Source: Desulfobacterales bacterium (GTDB taxonomy: Bacteria > Desulfobacterota > Desulfobacteria > Desulfobacterales > Desulfosarcinaceae). From it: DNA of 64,000 nt. The notes below the pieces were generated by a model, which worked only from the letters and a program-made list of their open reading frames with translations, did no database searches and was not told the DNA's origin. The translations under genes were made by a program, and so were the position numbers. Shown here piece after piece: positions 36,190-44,319 of the stretch; positions within the stretch are counted from its first letter, which is position 1; every line of letters begins with the position of its first letter. The stretch lies in the NCBI GenBank assembly GCA_016218685.1, contig JACRDD010000036.1, positions 62,001 through 126,000 on the forward strand. The letters run 5' to 3'.

Positions 36190-36531
36190 CTACGCGTCGC
36201 TATTCATCAACAGCTCTTCAGATTGCCCCAGGCAATACCGCCGCCAGGCACAAACCATTTGATCGCAATTGGCCAGGCCGCGTCGAAAACAGTCGGTCAC
36301 GCCCTCCGTGCGTTGCAGGCTGCGAATCATCGCTGTGATGTCCACATAACGCCTGTTCAGCGCGGCGCTCTCGGTCATTCCGGCGACACAGGGGGCGGAA
36401 AGACATGGGCCATCCCCGTTCCTCTTGTTGATTACCGATTCGAACTTTAGTCGTTCAGCCATTGCCAACATCCATTCCCGCATGAGGTGGAATCTTTCAT
36501 GCCTGCCGGAGAGAAAGCTTCTCTTTCTCAT
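36190..36531 (-). CDS. Possible small hypothetical protein
   Basis: This frame encodes up to 113 residues with six cysteines, several in CLSAPCVAG, TDCFRRGLANC and YCLG. A start at the internal Met of MREWMLAMAERLK (36483) would give 97 residues. Neither start has a convincing ribosome-binding site. The cysteine pattern and the absence of a better frame on either strand are the only support. The next 150 bp (36532-36681) hold only a CGGGAG-3-CTCCCG hairpin at 36568-36582. Confidence 0.35.
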   Translation of the reverse strand: MRKRSFLSGRHERFHLMREWMLAMAERLKFESVINKRNGDGPCLSAPCVAGMTESAALNRRYVDITAMIRSLQRTEGVTDCFRRGLANCDQMVCAWRRYCLGQSEELLMNSDA

Positions 36532-36681
36532 CCCGGGTTAGGGGGTAAGTCGGAACACCAATTATACCGGGAGAAACTCCCGACCCATTCGGGGGCTTCT
36601 CCCCATGAATTCATTTGGGTGAGATCGAAATTTTTGGAGCCACCCTATTTCGATGTCACAAAGAGGCCTGACGTGTCAAGC

Positions 36682-36882
36682 TCAGCAAATATTCAGGGCA
36701 CTGGCAAAGGGGGATGCAATCTGGAACCGGCTCTCTTCTGAAAAATCCACGGCCGTGTAAACGTTGCTCTCGCGGCGTGCCAACTGCATCCCTTGAATGT
36801 TTTGAATCATCTGACAGGTTTTTAAGCATTCGTCCTTCGGGAAATTCCTCTTTTGGCAGTCTTTACACGGAGAAGAGATCAT
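36682..36882 (-). CDS. Small cysteine-rich protein
   Basis: The 66-residue protein starts MISSPCKDCQKRNFPKDECLKTC; four cysteines at residues 6, 9, 19 and 23 form a probable zinc or Fe-S knuckle. The ATG at 36882 has AAAGGAG seven bases upstream, which decides this start over the longer frame reaching 37110. It lies downstream of the response-regulator gene in the same direction; the 205-bp gap 36883-37087 is G-rich on the plus strand and has no gene. The function is unknown. Confidence 0.65.
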   Translation of the reverse strand: MISSPCKDCQKRNFPKDECLKTCQMIQNIQGMQLARRESNVYTAVDFSEESRFQIASPFASALNIC

Positions 36883-37087
36883 GAGCGGCTCCTTTCGGCT
36901 TGGGGGGGTTAACCTTTTAAAAACACGGTGAATCTTTAATGCTCCCAGCTCATTGAGGCCAACTATATAGAAGTACAACCGCATCTGTACATAAGACCAC
37001 GGTTTCATTTTTCTGGGGTGGGTCGGGAAAATTCGGGAGAAGTTCCCGGGAGGGCATGTCAGGGGGTGGGGCGGGAGGTCCGGGTTT

Positions 37088-37765
37088 TTACTCCTTCCAA
37101 AGGTCCACATCGATGAGGCCCAGGCGGGCGGCGTAGCGCACCAGCTCCATGGCGCTGTGGATATCCAGCTTGCGCATGATGTTGGCGCGGTGGTTCTCCA
37201 CGGTTTTGATGCTGATGCACAGGCGCTCGGCGATCAGGCTCTTGGAGGCCCCTTCGGCCAGCATGCGCATGATCTCCTGCTCCCGGGAGGTGAGTTTGCC
37301 GTAGCCCGCATCGCTCACCTTGGCCTCCTTGACCGGCGAGTTCATCAACTTGGCAATCACTTCATGGGAGATGGAGGTGTCCAGGAAATACTCCCCGGAG
37401 GTCACGGCCGCCAGGGCCTGTGCCAGGCGTTCGGCGGCCGACTCCTTGACCACGTAGCCGGTGGCGCCGGATTGGAAGGCTTCCACGATGTAGTCGATTT
37501 TAGAGTGCATGCTCAGGATCATGATGCGCGTGCGCGGCAGGTGGTGGCGGATCTTGCGCGCCACTTCCATGCCGGTTTCGTCGGGCAGGGAGATGTCCAG
37601 CAACACCACCTCGGGCTTGAGCTGGCAGGCCTTTTCGAATCCTTCCCGGCCGGTGCCGGCCTCGTCGATGACCTCGAAACCCTTTTGACGGGCGATAATG
37701 GTTTTGATGCCCTCGCGGAACAAGGGGTGATCGTCAATGATCAGAATGCGCTTCTTCTCGGTCAC
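37088..37765 (-). CDS. NarL/FixJ family response regulator
   Basis: The 225-residue protein has a receiver domain (ILIIDDHPLFREG with the acidic pocket, VVLLDISLPDETG with the phosphorylated aspartate near residue 59) and a C-terminal LuxR-type helix-turn-helix (KLTSREQEIMRMLAEG...ISIKTVENHRANIMRKL). The start is a GTG at 37765 with AAGGAG seven bases upstream; the ATG far upstream only reads through the kinase gene. It overlaps the kinase gene by 32 bp, so the two form a NarX/NarL-like pair. Target genes are not evident. Confidence 0.94.
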   Translation of the reverse strand: MTEKKRILIIDDHPLFREGIKTIIARQKGFEVIDEAGTGREGFEKACQLKPEVVLLDISLPDETGMEVARKIRHHLPRTRIMILSMHSKIDYIVEAFQSGATGYVVKESAAERLAQALAAVTSGEYFLDTSISHEVIAKLMNSPVKEAKVSDAGYGKLTSREQEIMRMLAEGASKSLIAERLCISIKTVENHRANIMRKLDIHSAMELVRYAARLGLIDVDLWKE

Positions 37766-39830
37766 GAAGTTGCTCCTTGATAGGAATGGAAATGAAGATG
37801 CCGGCCCCTTTTTTGGGGCGCGAGCGGATGTCGATGGTGCCGCCGAGCAGGCCCACGCGCTCGACCATGCTTTGCAGCCCCATGCGTTTTTCCTTGTAGG
37901 ACTTGGCGCGCCAGCCAGTGACATCGAACCCCTTGCCGTCGTCGATGATGCGCAGCATCAGGTTGGGCGAGGAGGTCACCAGGCGGATGGTCACCCCGCG
38001 TGCTTCGGCGTGCTTCTTGACGTTGTGCAGCGCCTCCTGGATCAAGCGATAAAGGTTGATCTGGATATCCTCGTCCAGGACCAGGTCGTCCAGGCCGGCG
38101 GCGATGAAATCGATTTTCAGGTTGTTGCTCTGGGCAAAATCTTCGCAGTAAAGGAACAGGGTGCGCACCAGGCCCAGTTGATCCAGCCCCGGCGGGCGCA
38201 GGTCGTAGGCCAGGTTGCGCACATCGGCGATCGAGCGCTGCAAAATGGCCGCGGTGTCATCCATCTTGCGCCGTGATTCTTCGTCCATGCCGGGCTGGGT
38301 ATCGAAGAGCGTCTTCAGGTGAATTTTCAGGGAAGACAGATCCTGGGCGATATGATCGTGCAGATCCCGGGCGATGCGGTAGCGTTCGTTTTCCTGGGCC
38401 TTGATCAACTCGTGGGTCAGGCGCTGGATCTGCCGCCGGCTCTGATTGCGTTCGGTGGCATCCACGCCAACCCACAAGAACTCCACCACCTGGCCCTCGG
38501 CATTGAGGATCGGCCGGTTGGTCCAGGTGACCCAGACCCGTTCGCCGTTGCGCCGCAGGTTCTCCAGTTCGTTGGTCGGGTACTTCTCCGGGTCGCGCAT
38601 GAAGTCCTGGATGTTGGACGCGATGCTGCGCCCGTTGCTGAGTACGGTGGGCAGGATCGTGTCCAGTATGGAACGGCCTAGAATCTCTTCTTCGGTGTAG
38701 CCGAAGAACTGCTGGGCGAATTCGTTGAAGAACTTGATCCGGCCTTCGGTGTCGAAGCGCACGATCAGGCTGTTGGCGTTCTGGACCAGTTCGCGGTACT
38801 TGGCTTCGCTTTTGCGCAGCGCCTCTTCGGACTCCCGGCGGGCGGTAATGTCGCGGGCCGTGGTGTGGATGCACGGGATGCCGGCCAAGGTCATGCGTTG
38901 GCTGTTGAACTCGGCATAGATGGTTTGGCCATCCTTGCGCCGGATGGCGATCTCGCGGGTGAACGAGTCGCCGCGCTGGATACGGTTGAAGTACTTCTGG
39001 TAAGCGCTGATGTCGATGACGCTGTCCAGGTCCTGGACCAGCTTGGGGATCAGGTCCAGCTTGCTGTAGCCGGTGAGCCGCGTGGTGGCATCGTTGGCAT
39101 CCATGATGCGGCCATTGGCGTCGCTGATGATGATCGCGTCCCGGGAGCCGTCGAAAAGGGTCCGGTAGCGCTGTTCGCTCTCGCGCAGGTTTTTCTCGAT
39201 GGCCTTGCGCTCCTCGATCTCCAGGCGCAATTGGGCATTGGCATAGGTCAGTTCGGCCGTGCGCGCCTCGATCAGGTCTTCCAGATGGTCGCGGTGTTTC
39301 TTGAGTTCCTCCTCGTTGAGCTTGCGGTCATGGATATCCATCATCATGGCGTATTTGGAGACCGTGCCGTCGATGTGCCGGATGGGGGCATTGACCACCA
39401 GGTACCAGCGCGCATCCCGGGGGCTGACCACCTCCCAGCGCACCATTTCGCCCTTCATGACGCGGTGGTTGATGCACCACGGACAGGCGCTGCTGCGACC
39501 GAAAGCCTTGTAGCAGAACTCGCCCGTGGCGTCGCCGCCCAGGTGCTCGATCATGCGGTCGTTGAGGTATTCGATGCGATATTCGGCCGAGCAGATGTAG
39601 ATCATGCCGTCGAAGGCATCCACCATGGCATTGAAGAGGCGGTCGTTTTCCTCGAGAATGGCGAACAGGTTCTGGGAGGTGCTGCCCAGGATATCGATGG
39701 CCGCGGGACCTTTGCGCAACAGGGTTTGCAGTTGGTCCCAGGGATTGGTGGTACTCGTGGCGGAGTCAACGCCCATGAAACCGATCTCTCCGTCCGGCGG
39801 CACTCGGTGCGCGAAACGACGTATGTCCAT
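37734..39830 (-). CDS. PAS-domain sensor histidine kinase (NarX-type HisKA_3)
   Basis: The 698-residue protein has no membrane segment, so it should sense a cytoplasmic signal. Three PAS domains follow each other (about residues 60-170, 225-335, 345-465); the first contains CYKAFGRSSACPWC, a cysteine pattern seen in redox- or metal-sensing PAS variants. A coiled coil precedes the second. The HisKA_3 box ARDLHDHIAQDLSS holds the phosphoryl-accepting histidine, and the ATPase domain ends with RIIDDGKGFD and KEKRMGLQSMVERV. The start may be 39830 or 39776, neither with a good ribosome-binding site. The partner regulator gene overlaps its 3' end. Confidence 0.92.
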   Translation of the reverse strand: MDIRRFAHRVPPDGEIGFMGVDSATSTTNPWDQLQTLLRKGPAAIDILGSTSQNLFAILEENDRLFNAMVDAFDGMIYICSAEYRIEYLNDRMIEHLGGDATGEFCYKAFGRSSACPWCINHRVMKGEMVRWEVVSPRDARWYLVVNAPIRHIDGTVSKYAMMMDIHDRKLNEEELKKHRDHLEDLIEARTAELTYANAQLRLEIEERKAIEKNLRESEQRYRTLFDGSRDAIIISDANGRIMDANDATTRLTGYSKLDLIPKLVQDLDSVIDISAYQKYFNRIQRGDSFTREIAIRRKDGQTIYAEFNSQRMTLAGIPCIHTTARDITARRESEEALRKSEAKYRELVQNANSLIVRFDTEGRIKFFNEFAQQFFGYTEEEILGRSILDTILPTVLSNGRSIASNIQDFMRDPEKYPTNELENLRRNGERVWVTWTNRPILNAEGQVVEFLWVGVDATERNQSRRQIQRLTHELIKAQENERYRIARDLHDHIAQDLSSLKIHLKTLFDTQPGMDEESRRKMDDTAAILQRSIADVRNLAYDLRPPGLDQLGLVRTLFLYCEDFAQSNNLKIDFIAAGLDDLVLDEDIQINLYRLIQEALHNVKKHAEARGVTIRLVTSSPNLMLRIIDDGKGFDVTGWRAKSYKEKRMGLQSMVERVGLLGGTIDIRSRPKKGAGIFISIPIKEQLRDREEAHSDH

Positions 39831-40008
39831 CTATGCTATAGAAAAAACGCGTCCCAATCTGCCATGAACGCCCTGAAAAAGAAAGAATATTTTTGAAAAG
39901 GCCGCGCTTTACTTGAACCCTTTTTTATGACATTTTGGGCGCCGATTGAACCGGCGGTCCGACGGCCGGACGATCGGAAAATCGACAACCCCATCATCAG
40001 GAGTAGCC

Positions 40009-40365
40009 ATGGAAACCCGACAGGCCATCATCTCTTTCTCCCAGAGCGAAAAGGTCAAGAGCGGATTGATCTGGTGCTCCCAGTGCGTCCAGATCCTGCA
40101 AAACATGCCCGTGCCCGAGCAACAGGGCGCTTTGCGCCTGTTGCAGGCCTTGATCGCCATGATCGCCAACGAGACCCATCTGGCCCGCCAGGCCTCGGGC
40201 GATCCCATCTGGCTGGAGGTGGACAAGTTCCTCGGTTCGGCCCGGGTGATGGTCGATTCGGGCGTGGCCCACGAAGCCGATTTTCACTTCACGCACGCCT
40301 TGAGCCAGGTGAACCGTATCGGTCAGAAGAGCATGATGCATTTGATCGAACAAAAATTGCTGTGA
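40009..40365 (+). CDS. Conserved-looking hypothetical protein, helical
   Basis: The 118-residue protein is mostly predicted helix (LRLLQALIAMIANETHLAR), without signal or membrane segments. AGGAG lies six bases before the ATG at 40009, which decides this start over the upstream in-frame ATG at 39946. It precedes cutA by 25 bp and probably belongs to the same small operon. I do not recognise a family. Confidence 0.7.
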   Translation: METRQAIISFSQSEKVKSGLIWCSQCVQILQNMPVPEQQGALRLLQALIAMIANETHLARQASGDPIWLEVDKFLGSARVMVDSGVAHEADFHFTHALSQVNRIGQKSMMHLIEQKLL

Positions 40366-40390
40366 GCGACCGTGCCATGAGGTGTTCCCC

Positions 40391-40759
40391 ATGAATTGTT
40401 ATCTGATTTATATCACCACCAAAGACAAGGCCGAGGCCCGGCGCATCGGTCGCCACCTGGTCCAGACCCGGCTGGCGGCCTGCGCCAATATCTTCGACCA
40501 GATGAACAGCATGTATATATGGAAAGACGAATTCCAGGACGATCAGGAGGCGGTCCTGATCGTTAAGACCACCGAAGCCCGGCTGCCGGATCTGATCGCG
40601 GCGGTCCGCTCCCTGCACAGCTACGAACTGCCGTGCATCGTCAGTCTGCCCATCCTGGGCGGCCACCAGCCCTTCCTGGACTGGGTCGCCGCACAGGTGG
40701 CGCCGCCGGCCGGAGAGGAACCATCGGCTTCGATTGCAGGAGAAGAGCACAATCCATGA
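40391..40759 (+). CDS. cutA: Divalent cation tolerance protein CutA
   Basis: The 122-residue protein matches CutA: YLIYITTKDKAEARRIGRHLVQTRLAACANI at the N-terminus, IWKDEFQDDQEAVLIVKT in the middle and HSYELPCIVSLPI, holding the conserved ELP segment. It forms a ferredoxin-like trimer; its proposed role in copper tolerance is weakly established. The C-terminus carries an Ala/Glu-rich tail beyond the domain. Its stop overlaps the next ATG (ATGA), so the two genes are coupled. Confidence 0.93.
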   Translation: MNCYLIYITTKDKAEARRIGRHLVQTRLAACANIFDQMNSMYIWKDEFQDDQEAVLIVKTTEARLPDLIAAVRSLHSYELPCIVSLPILGGHQPFLDWVAAQVAPPAGEEPSASIAGEEHNP

Positions 40760-41010
40760 AAGACGATCGCGGTTTATACTACTATCCGTTCCCAACCAAT
40801 AAGCGCGTGCGCATGTATGTGCGTCAAGGCCCCGACGACATCCAGTTCCGCATGTGGAACCAGGACGACCCTTCCATGTGGGACTCCCACGGCTGGGTGC
40901 CCCATGCGGCCATCGTTCAGGCCCAGGCCATGTACAAGGGCGGGGCCTTCGACCCCCGGCGGGCCTACGATCGATCGCTGGCCGAAGCTTTGCTCAAAGA
41001 GGGGGCCTGA
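40756..41010 (+). CDS. Small hypothetical protein coupled to cutA
   Basis: The 84-residue protein begins MKDDRGLYYYPFPTNKRVRMYV and is rich in aromatic residues and arginine, with no cysteine, signal or membrane segment. The ATG overlaps the cutA stop codon, and AGGAG stands upstream inside cutA, which together support translation. I do not recognise a family. Confidence 0.7.
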   Translation: MKDDRGLYYYPFPTNKRVRMYVRQGPDDIQFRMWNQDDPSMWDSHGWVPHAAIVQAQAMYKGGAFDPRRAYDRSLAEALLKEGA

Positions 41011-41037
41011 CCCACAGCAATCGAGCTTCCAATGCAA

Positions 41038-41076
41038 GCGCCTTGTTCTTGCCCCGCAATGTGGAGAACAAGGCGC
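41038..41076. terminator. Bidirectional stem-loop between convergent genes
   Basis: GCGCCTTGTTCT (41038-41049) pairs perfectly with AGAACAAGGCGC (41065-41076) around a 15-base loop. It lies between the stop of the small gene after cutA (plus) and the stop of the AOR gene (minus). The run of T is short on both sides, so it may act as a weak terminator or mRNA end-protecting hairpin. Confidence 0.7.
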
Positions 41077-41082
41077 GCTTTA

Positions 41083-42798
41083 TTAGAACGGCAGCACTCC
41101 CGCCAGCTCCTCGTCGGTGATGTCGAACTTGGCGCCGGTCATGGGCGAGGCCTCGTCGTAGAAGAATTGGGGCAGGCGGTCGTCTTTGGCCGTGAATCCC
41201 GCCGTCCGGTTGAATTGCTTCTCGAGCATGAGGGTCTGCAGCCCGATTCCCCAAACCTTGTCCGCGTTCCATTCGCCGCCGAAGCGGCCGGCCATGGCCG
41301 CGGCGATATGCCCCACGGCATATTGATGGGTGGAGGTCAGGGGGAAGGCCGCGAAGTGGCACATGAAGTTGTCCACGGCGGCATAGGCCACCTGCACCTT
41401 CTGGGAGATCTGCACCCGCCCGACCTTCTTGAAATCCCCGGCCGCGCCGCTGGTGGTGCCCACCGTGTGGTCCGCGCCCTGGGGCGAGGTGGCATAACCC
41501 ACCCCGGTGCCCTTGCTGTTGCGCGGATCATAACCCGGCATGGCCTGGCCCTTGACCGTGGGGATGCGCTGGACGCCCAAATACTCGCCGGTGGCTTTGC
41601 AGCCCTTGGCCATGATCTTTCCGAACTCGGTGCCGTCCACGATCTGCTGCACCAGGGCCATGGCCTTTTCGCCGTCGCCCCAGGGCAGCTTGCCCGCCTC
41701 CATGCAGACGCCGATGGTGGCGCCCAGTTCGATGGTGTCCAGGCCGAAGTCGTCGCAGATGCGTTCGATGCGCGCGATCACATCCAGGTCGGCGATATCG
41801 CAATTGGCGCCCACCAGGGCCACGGTTTCGTATTCGAAGCCCGAGGTCAGGTAGTTGCCTTCCTTATCGTTGTAGATGTTGGAGCATTTGATGGGGCAGC
41901 CGGGCTGGCAGGCCAGGCCGGCCTTGCCGCCGCGGCGGTTGAGGTTCTGGTGGAAACGGTTGGCGCCGATATCGTCCAGAATTTCGCAGCGCTGGCCGCT
42001 GAAGTTCTTGACCGGCAGGGCGCCGGTCTTGCCGGTGACCGCCATGCCCACCATGGTGCCGAAGATGGAAAGGGCCCGGGAGGTGATGGCGTTGCGGCTC
42101 AGCACCCCCAGATACTCTTTCATGGCTTTGGAAAATTGCTCCTTGTCGGCGTAATCGATCTCGGCCTTCTGATTGGCCAACTCCACCACGATGGCCTTGA
42201 GCCCCTTGGACCCCATCACCGCGCCGATGCCGCCCCGAGCCATGGCCCGGGAGGGGTGACCGGTGGCATGGTCCGTGATCTGGATAGTGGCGTTGGCATA
42301 ACGGCGTTCGCCGGCCGGCCCGATGCAGGCCACGGCGATCTTGTCGCCATAGAGCGCTTTGAGTTTTTCCACCAGGGCGTAGGAACCCAATCCCGCATAA
42401 CCCGCGGCCGGAATCAACTTGGGCGTGCCGTCGGCCGTGATGTGCAGGATGTGGCTGCGCAGGTCTTGGGGCTGGCCCTGCACGATGATCATCTGGATGC
42501 CGTGGCGCGCCAGCAACGTGCCGATATTGCCACCCGAATTGGCCTCCTTGATGCCGCCGGTCAGCGGGCTTTTGGCGCCTACCGAGAAGCGGTTGCCCGT
42601 GGGAAATCCTGTGCCGGCCAACAGTCCCAGGGCAAAGACCAGTTTATTTTCCGGCCCCAACGGGTCACAGGTTGGCTTCACTTCCTCGACGAGCGCTTTG
42701 GCCACCAGACCGCGGTTGCCCAGGGAATTGTATTTTTCCGGCAGCGGTTCGCACACCGCCGTATTTTCATGCATGTCCACGCGTAATACTTTTTGCAT
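41083..42798 (-). CDS. Aldehyde:ferredoxin oxidoreductase family protein (W/Mo-bis-pterin)
   Basis: The 571-residue protein is of AOR family type: GNRGLVAKALVEEV near the N-terminus, GFPTGNRFSVGAKSPLTGG and the cluster motif CQPGCPIKCSNIY near residue 300, with later cysteines completing the [4Fe-4S] site. It would oxidise an aldehyde to an acid with ferredoxin, or reduce acids, in the cytoplasm, using a tungsten or molybdenum bis-pyranopterin. It lies 36 bp after an iron-containing alcohol dehydrogenase in one operon, a natural alcohol-aldehyde-acid pair. The particular substrate is not deducible. It is distinct from the molybdoenzyme at 16196-19168. Confidence 0.93.
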   Translation of the reverse strand: MQKVLRVDMHENTAVCEPLPEKYNSLGNRGLVAKALVEEVKPTCDPLGPENKLVFALGLLAGTGFPTGNRFSVGAKSPLTGGIKEANSGGNIGTLLARHGIQMIIVQGQPQDLRSHILHITADGTPKLIPAAGYAGLGSYALVEKLKALYGDKIAVACIGPAGERRYANATIQITDHATGHPSRAMARGGIGAVMGSKGLKAIVVELANQKAEIDYADKEQFSKAMKEYLGVLSRNAITSRALSIFGTMVGMAVTGKTGALPVKNFSGQRCEILDDIGANRFHQNLNRRGGKAGLACQPGCPIKCSNIYNDKEGNYLTSGFEYETVALVGANCDIADLDVIARIERICDDFGLDTIELGATIGVCMEAGKLPWGDGEKAMALVQQIVDGTEFGKIMAKGCKATGEYLGVQRIPTVKGQAMPGYDPRNSKGTGVGYATSPQGADHTVGTTSGAAGDFKKVGRVQISQKVQVAYAAVDNFMCHFAAFPLTSTHQYAVGHIAAAMAGRFGGEWNADKVWGIGLQTLMLEKQFNRTAGFTAKDDRLPQFFYDEASPMTGAKFDITDEELAGVLPF

Positions 42799-42834
42799 CG
42801 ATGCTCTCCTTTACCGTTGGATCGGATCGTTGTT

Positions 42835-44004
42835 TCAGCTCAAGCGTTCACAGGCCGCCGCGAGCATTTGGGTCAGCTCCCGGCGCGTCGGTTTTTTCGA
42901 TGCCGTAATGTAGGTGTATTCCCCCAGAGCCAGCTCGATGATCTTGTCGATGTCGCCTTGATTGGGGATCACTTTTTCCGTTTTAGGACAGCCGATCCGC
43001 AGATAGAAATCGCTCAAGGCATTCTTGAAAGCCTTGCCGACTTCGGCGATGGGGCGGCCGCCGTTGCTCTCCACCCCCAGCATGGCCGCCATGGCGCGGG
43101 TTTCGTCGGGGATGAGGTCGGCGTAGTACTCGCACACTTCGGGCATGGCAAAGGCGCAGGTGATGCCATGGGAGACATGGGTCACGGCCTCGATGGAGTG
43201 GCCCAGGGCGTGGGGCAGGTGAAAGCCGCCATAAGCGCCCACCATGATGCCGAAGGTGGCGGCCATGGCCATTTTCTCCCGGGCTTCAAGATCCTGGCCG
43301 TTGGCGATGGCCCGGGGCAGGTGCTTGAAGATCAGGTCGCACACCGTCAAGCCCCAGGGCGTGAGCATGGGGTTGCGCAGGAAGCCGCCCACCCCTTCGA
43401 TGGCATGGCACAGGGCGTCCATGCCCGTAGCGGCGGTGAGTCCCGGCGGCATCTTCACATGCAGCAGCGGGTCGATGATGGCCACCTTGGGTACGTTCTC
43501 GGGTTGGGGCAGGGCTCTTTTCACGCCGGCTTTTTCGTCGTAAACCACGGCGATGGGCGATACCTCGCTGCCCGTGCCGGCCGTGGTGGGGATGCACACA
43601 TAGGGTTTGAGCAAAGGGGCATAGATGGCGCCGGCATCCAGGGTGCCCACGTAGTTTTCCAGTTTGCCCGGTTGGGTCAGACACACATTGACGGCTTTGC
43701 CCGTGTCCATGGCGCTGCCGCCGCCCACGGCCACTATGCCGTCGATGCCGGCCGCCTTGCCGATGCGCGTGGCTTCATAAACGCTGGAGAGCGGCACGGA
43801 GACATGCGCATCGCCATACTCAACCACCTCCACGCCCGCCAGGCGCAGGGTGTCGATGATCGGACCCACGATGCCCGCATCCTTGATGCCCGGATCGTAG
43901 ATGCAGAGCACCTTCTTGCACCCCAGGCCCAGCATGACGGTACCGATCTGGGTCGACATGCCGTCTCCGAACATGATCTTGGTCAGCGGAAATACGAAAT
44001 TCAT
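42835..44004 (-). CDS. Iron-containing alcohol dehydrogenase
   Basis: The 389-residue protein matches group III (Fe-dependent) alcohol dehydrogenases: GGGSAMDTGKAVN for NAD(P) binding, TGMDALCHAIEG and HALGHSIEAVTHVSHG with the metal-binding histidines, and TTAGTGSEVS. It would interconvert an alcohol and an aldehyde or ketone in the cytoplasm, probably handing the aldehyde to the AOR-family enzyme encoded just downstream. GGAGGT precedes the ATG at 44004; a GTG two codons earlier is less likely. Confidence 0.95.
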   Translation of the reverse strand: MNFVFPLTKIMFGDGMSTQIGTVMLGLGCKKVLCIYDPGIKDAGIVGPIIDTLRLAGVEVVEYGDAHVSVPLSSVYEATRIGKAAGIDGIVAVGGGSAMDTGKAVNVCLTQPGKLENYVGTLDAGAIYAPLLKPYVCIPTTAGTGSEVSPIAVVYDEKAGVKRALPQPENVPKVAIIDPLLHVKMPPGLTAATGMDALCHAIEGVGGFLRNPMLTPWGLTVCDLIFKHLPRAIANGQDLEAREKMAMAATFGIMVGAYGGFHLPHALGHSIEAVTHVSHGITCAFAMPEVCEYYADLIPDETRAMAAMLGVESNGGRPIAEVGKAFKNALSDFYLRIGCPKTEKVIPNQGDIDKIIELALGEYTYITASKKPTRRELTQMLAAACERLS

Positions 44005-44319
44005 TGGCACCTCCCGGCGTTGAGCAATCTATTCTTACCCAGTATGAGAAATGGGAACTTTATTCTTTGTGATCCAGATTGCTGCTTTCGTCCAGGACAA
44101 AGCAATCCATATGCCACCGTGGGCCAGCCGGGAGGGGGGCTTCTTTTGCCCGATAACCAATGAATCAGCAGCCTCAGCGCTGACGAGCAAGGTGGGACAA
44201 TCTCGCGGGTGTGTTGGAAAATTTTCCAGCCTGAAAAATGGCGCAAGCGCGAAAAAGCCGGACAGCGGTCCCATAGGAGCTCGGGGGGTGCTGCCCGGCC
44301 GATGCGTTCAGTCTCAGAT
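44005..44319. other. Intergenic gap without a recognised element
   Basis: This 315-bp stretch separates bzaF (upstream in transcription) from the alcohol dehydrogenase gene, both on the minus strand. Frames here are shadows without ribosome-binding sites. It must contain the promoter of the alcohol dehydrogenase/AOR pair unless these are read from bzaF; I see no clear -35/-10 pair, riboswitch or strong terminator. Confidence 0.5.

Noticed and set aside
36568..36582. CGGGAG-3-CTCCCG hairpin as a terminator
   Set aside because: No T-run follows on either strand, and it is not placed after a convincing gene end.
41032..42786. 584-codon plus-strand ORF opposite the AOR gene
   Set aside because: Rich in Gly/His/Ala as typical for antisense frames; the minus strand encodes a complete AOR-family enzyme.
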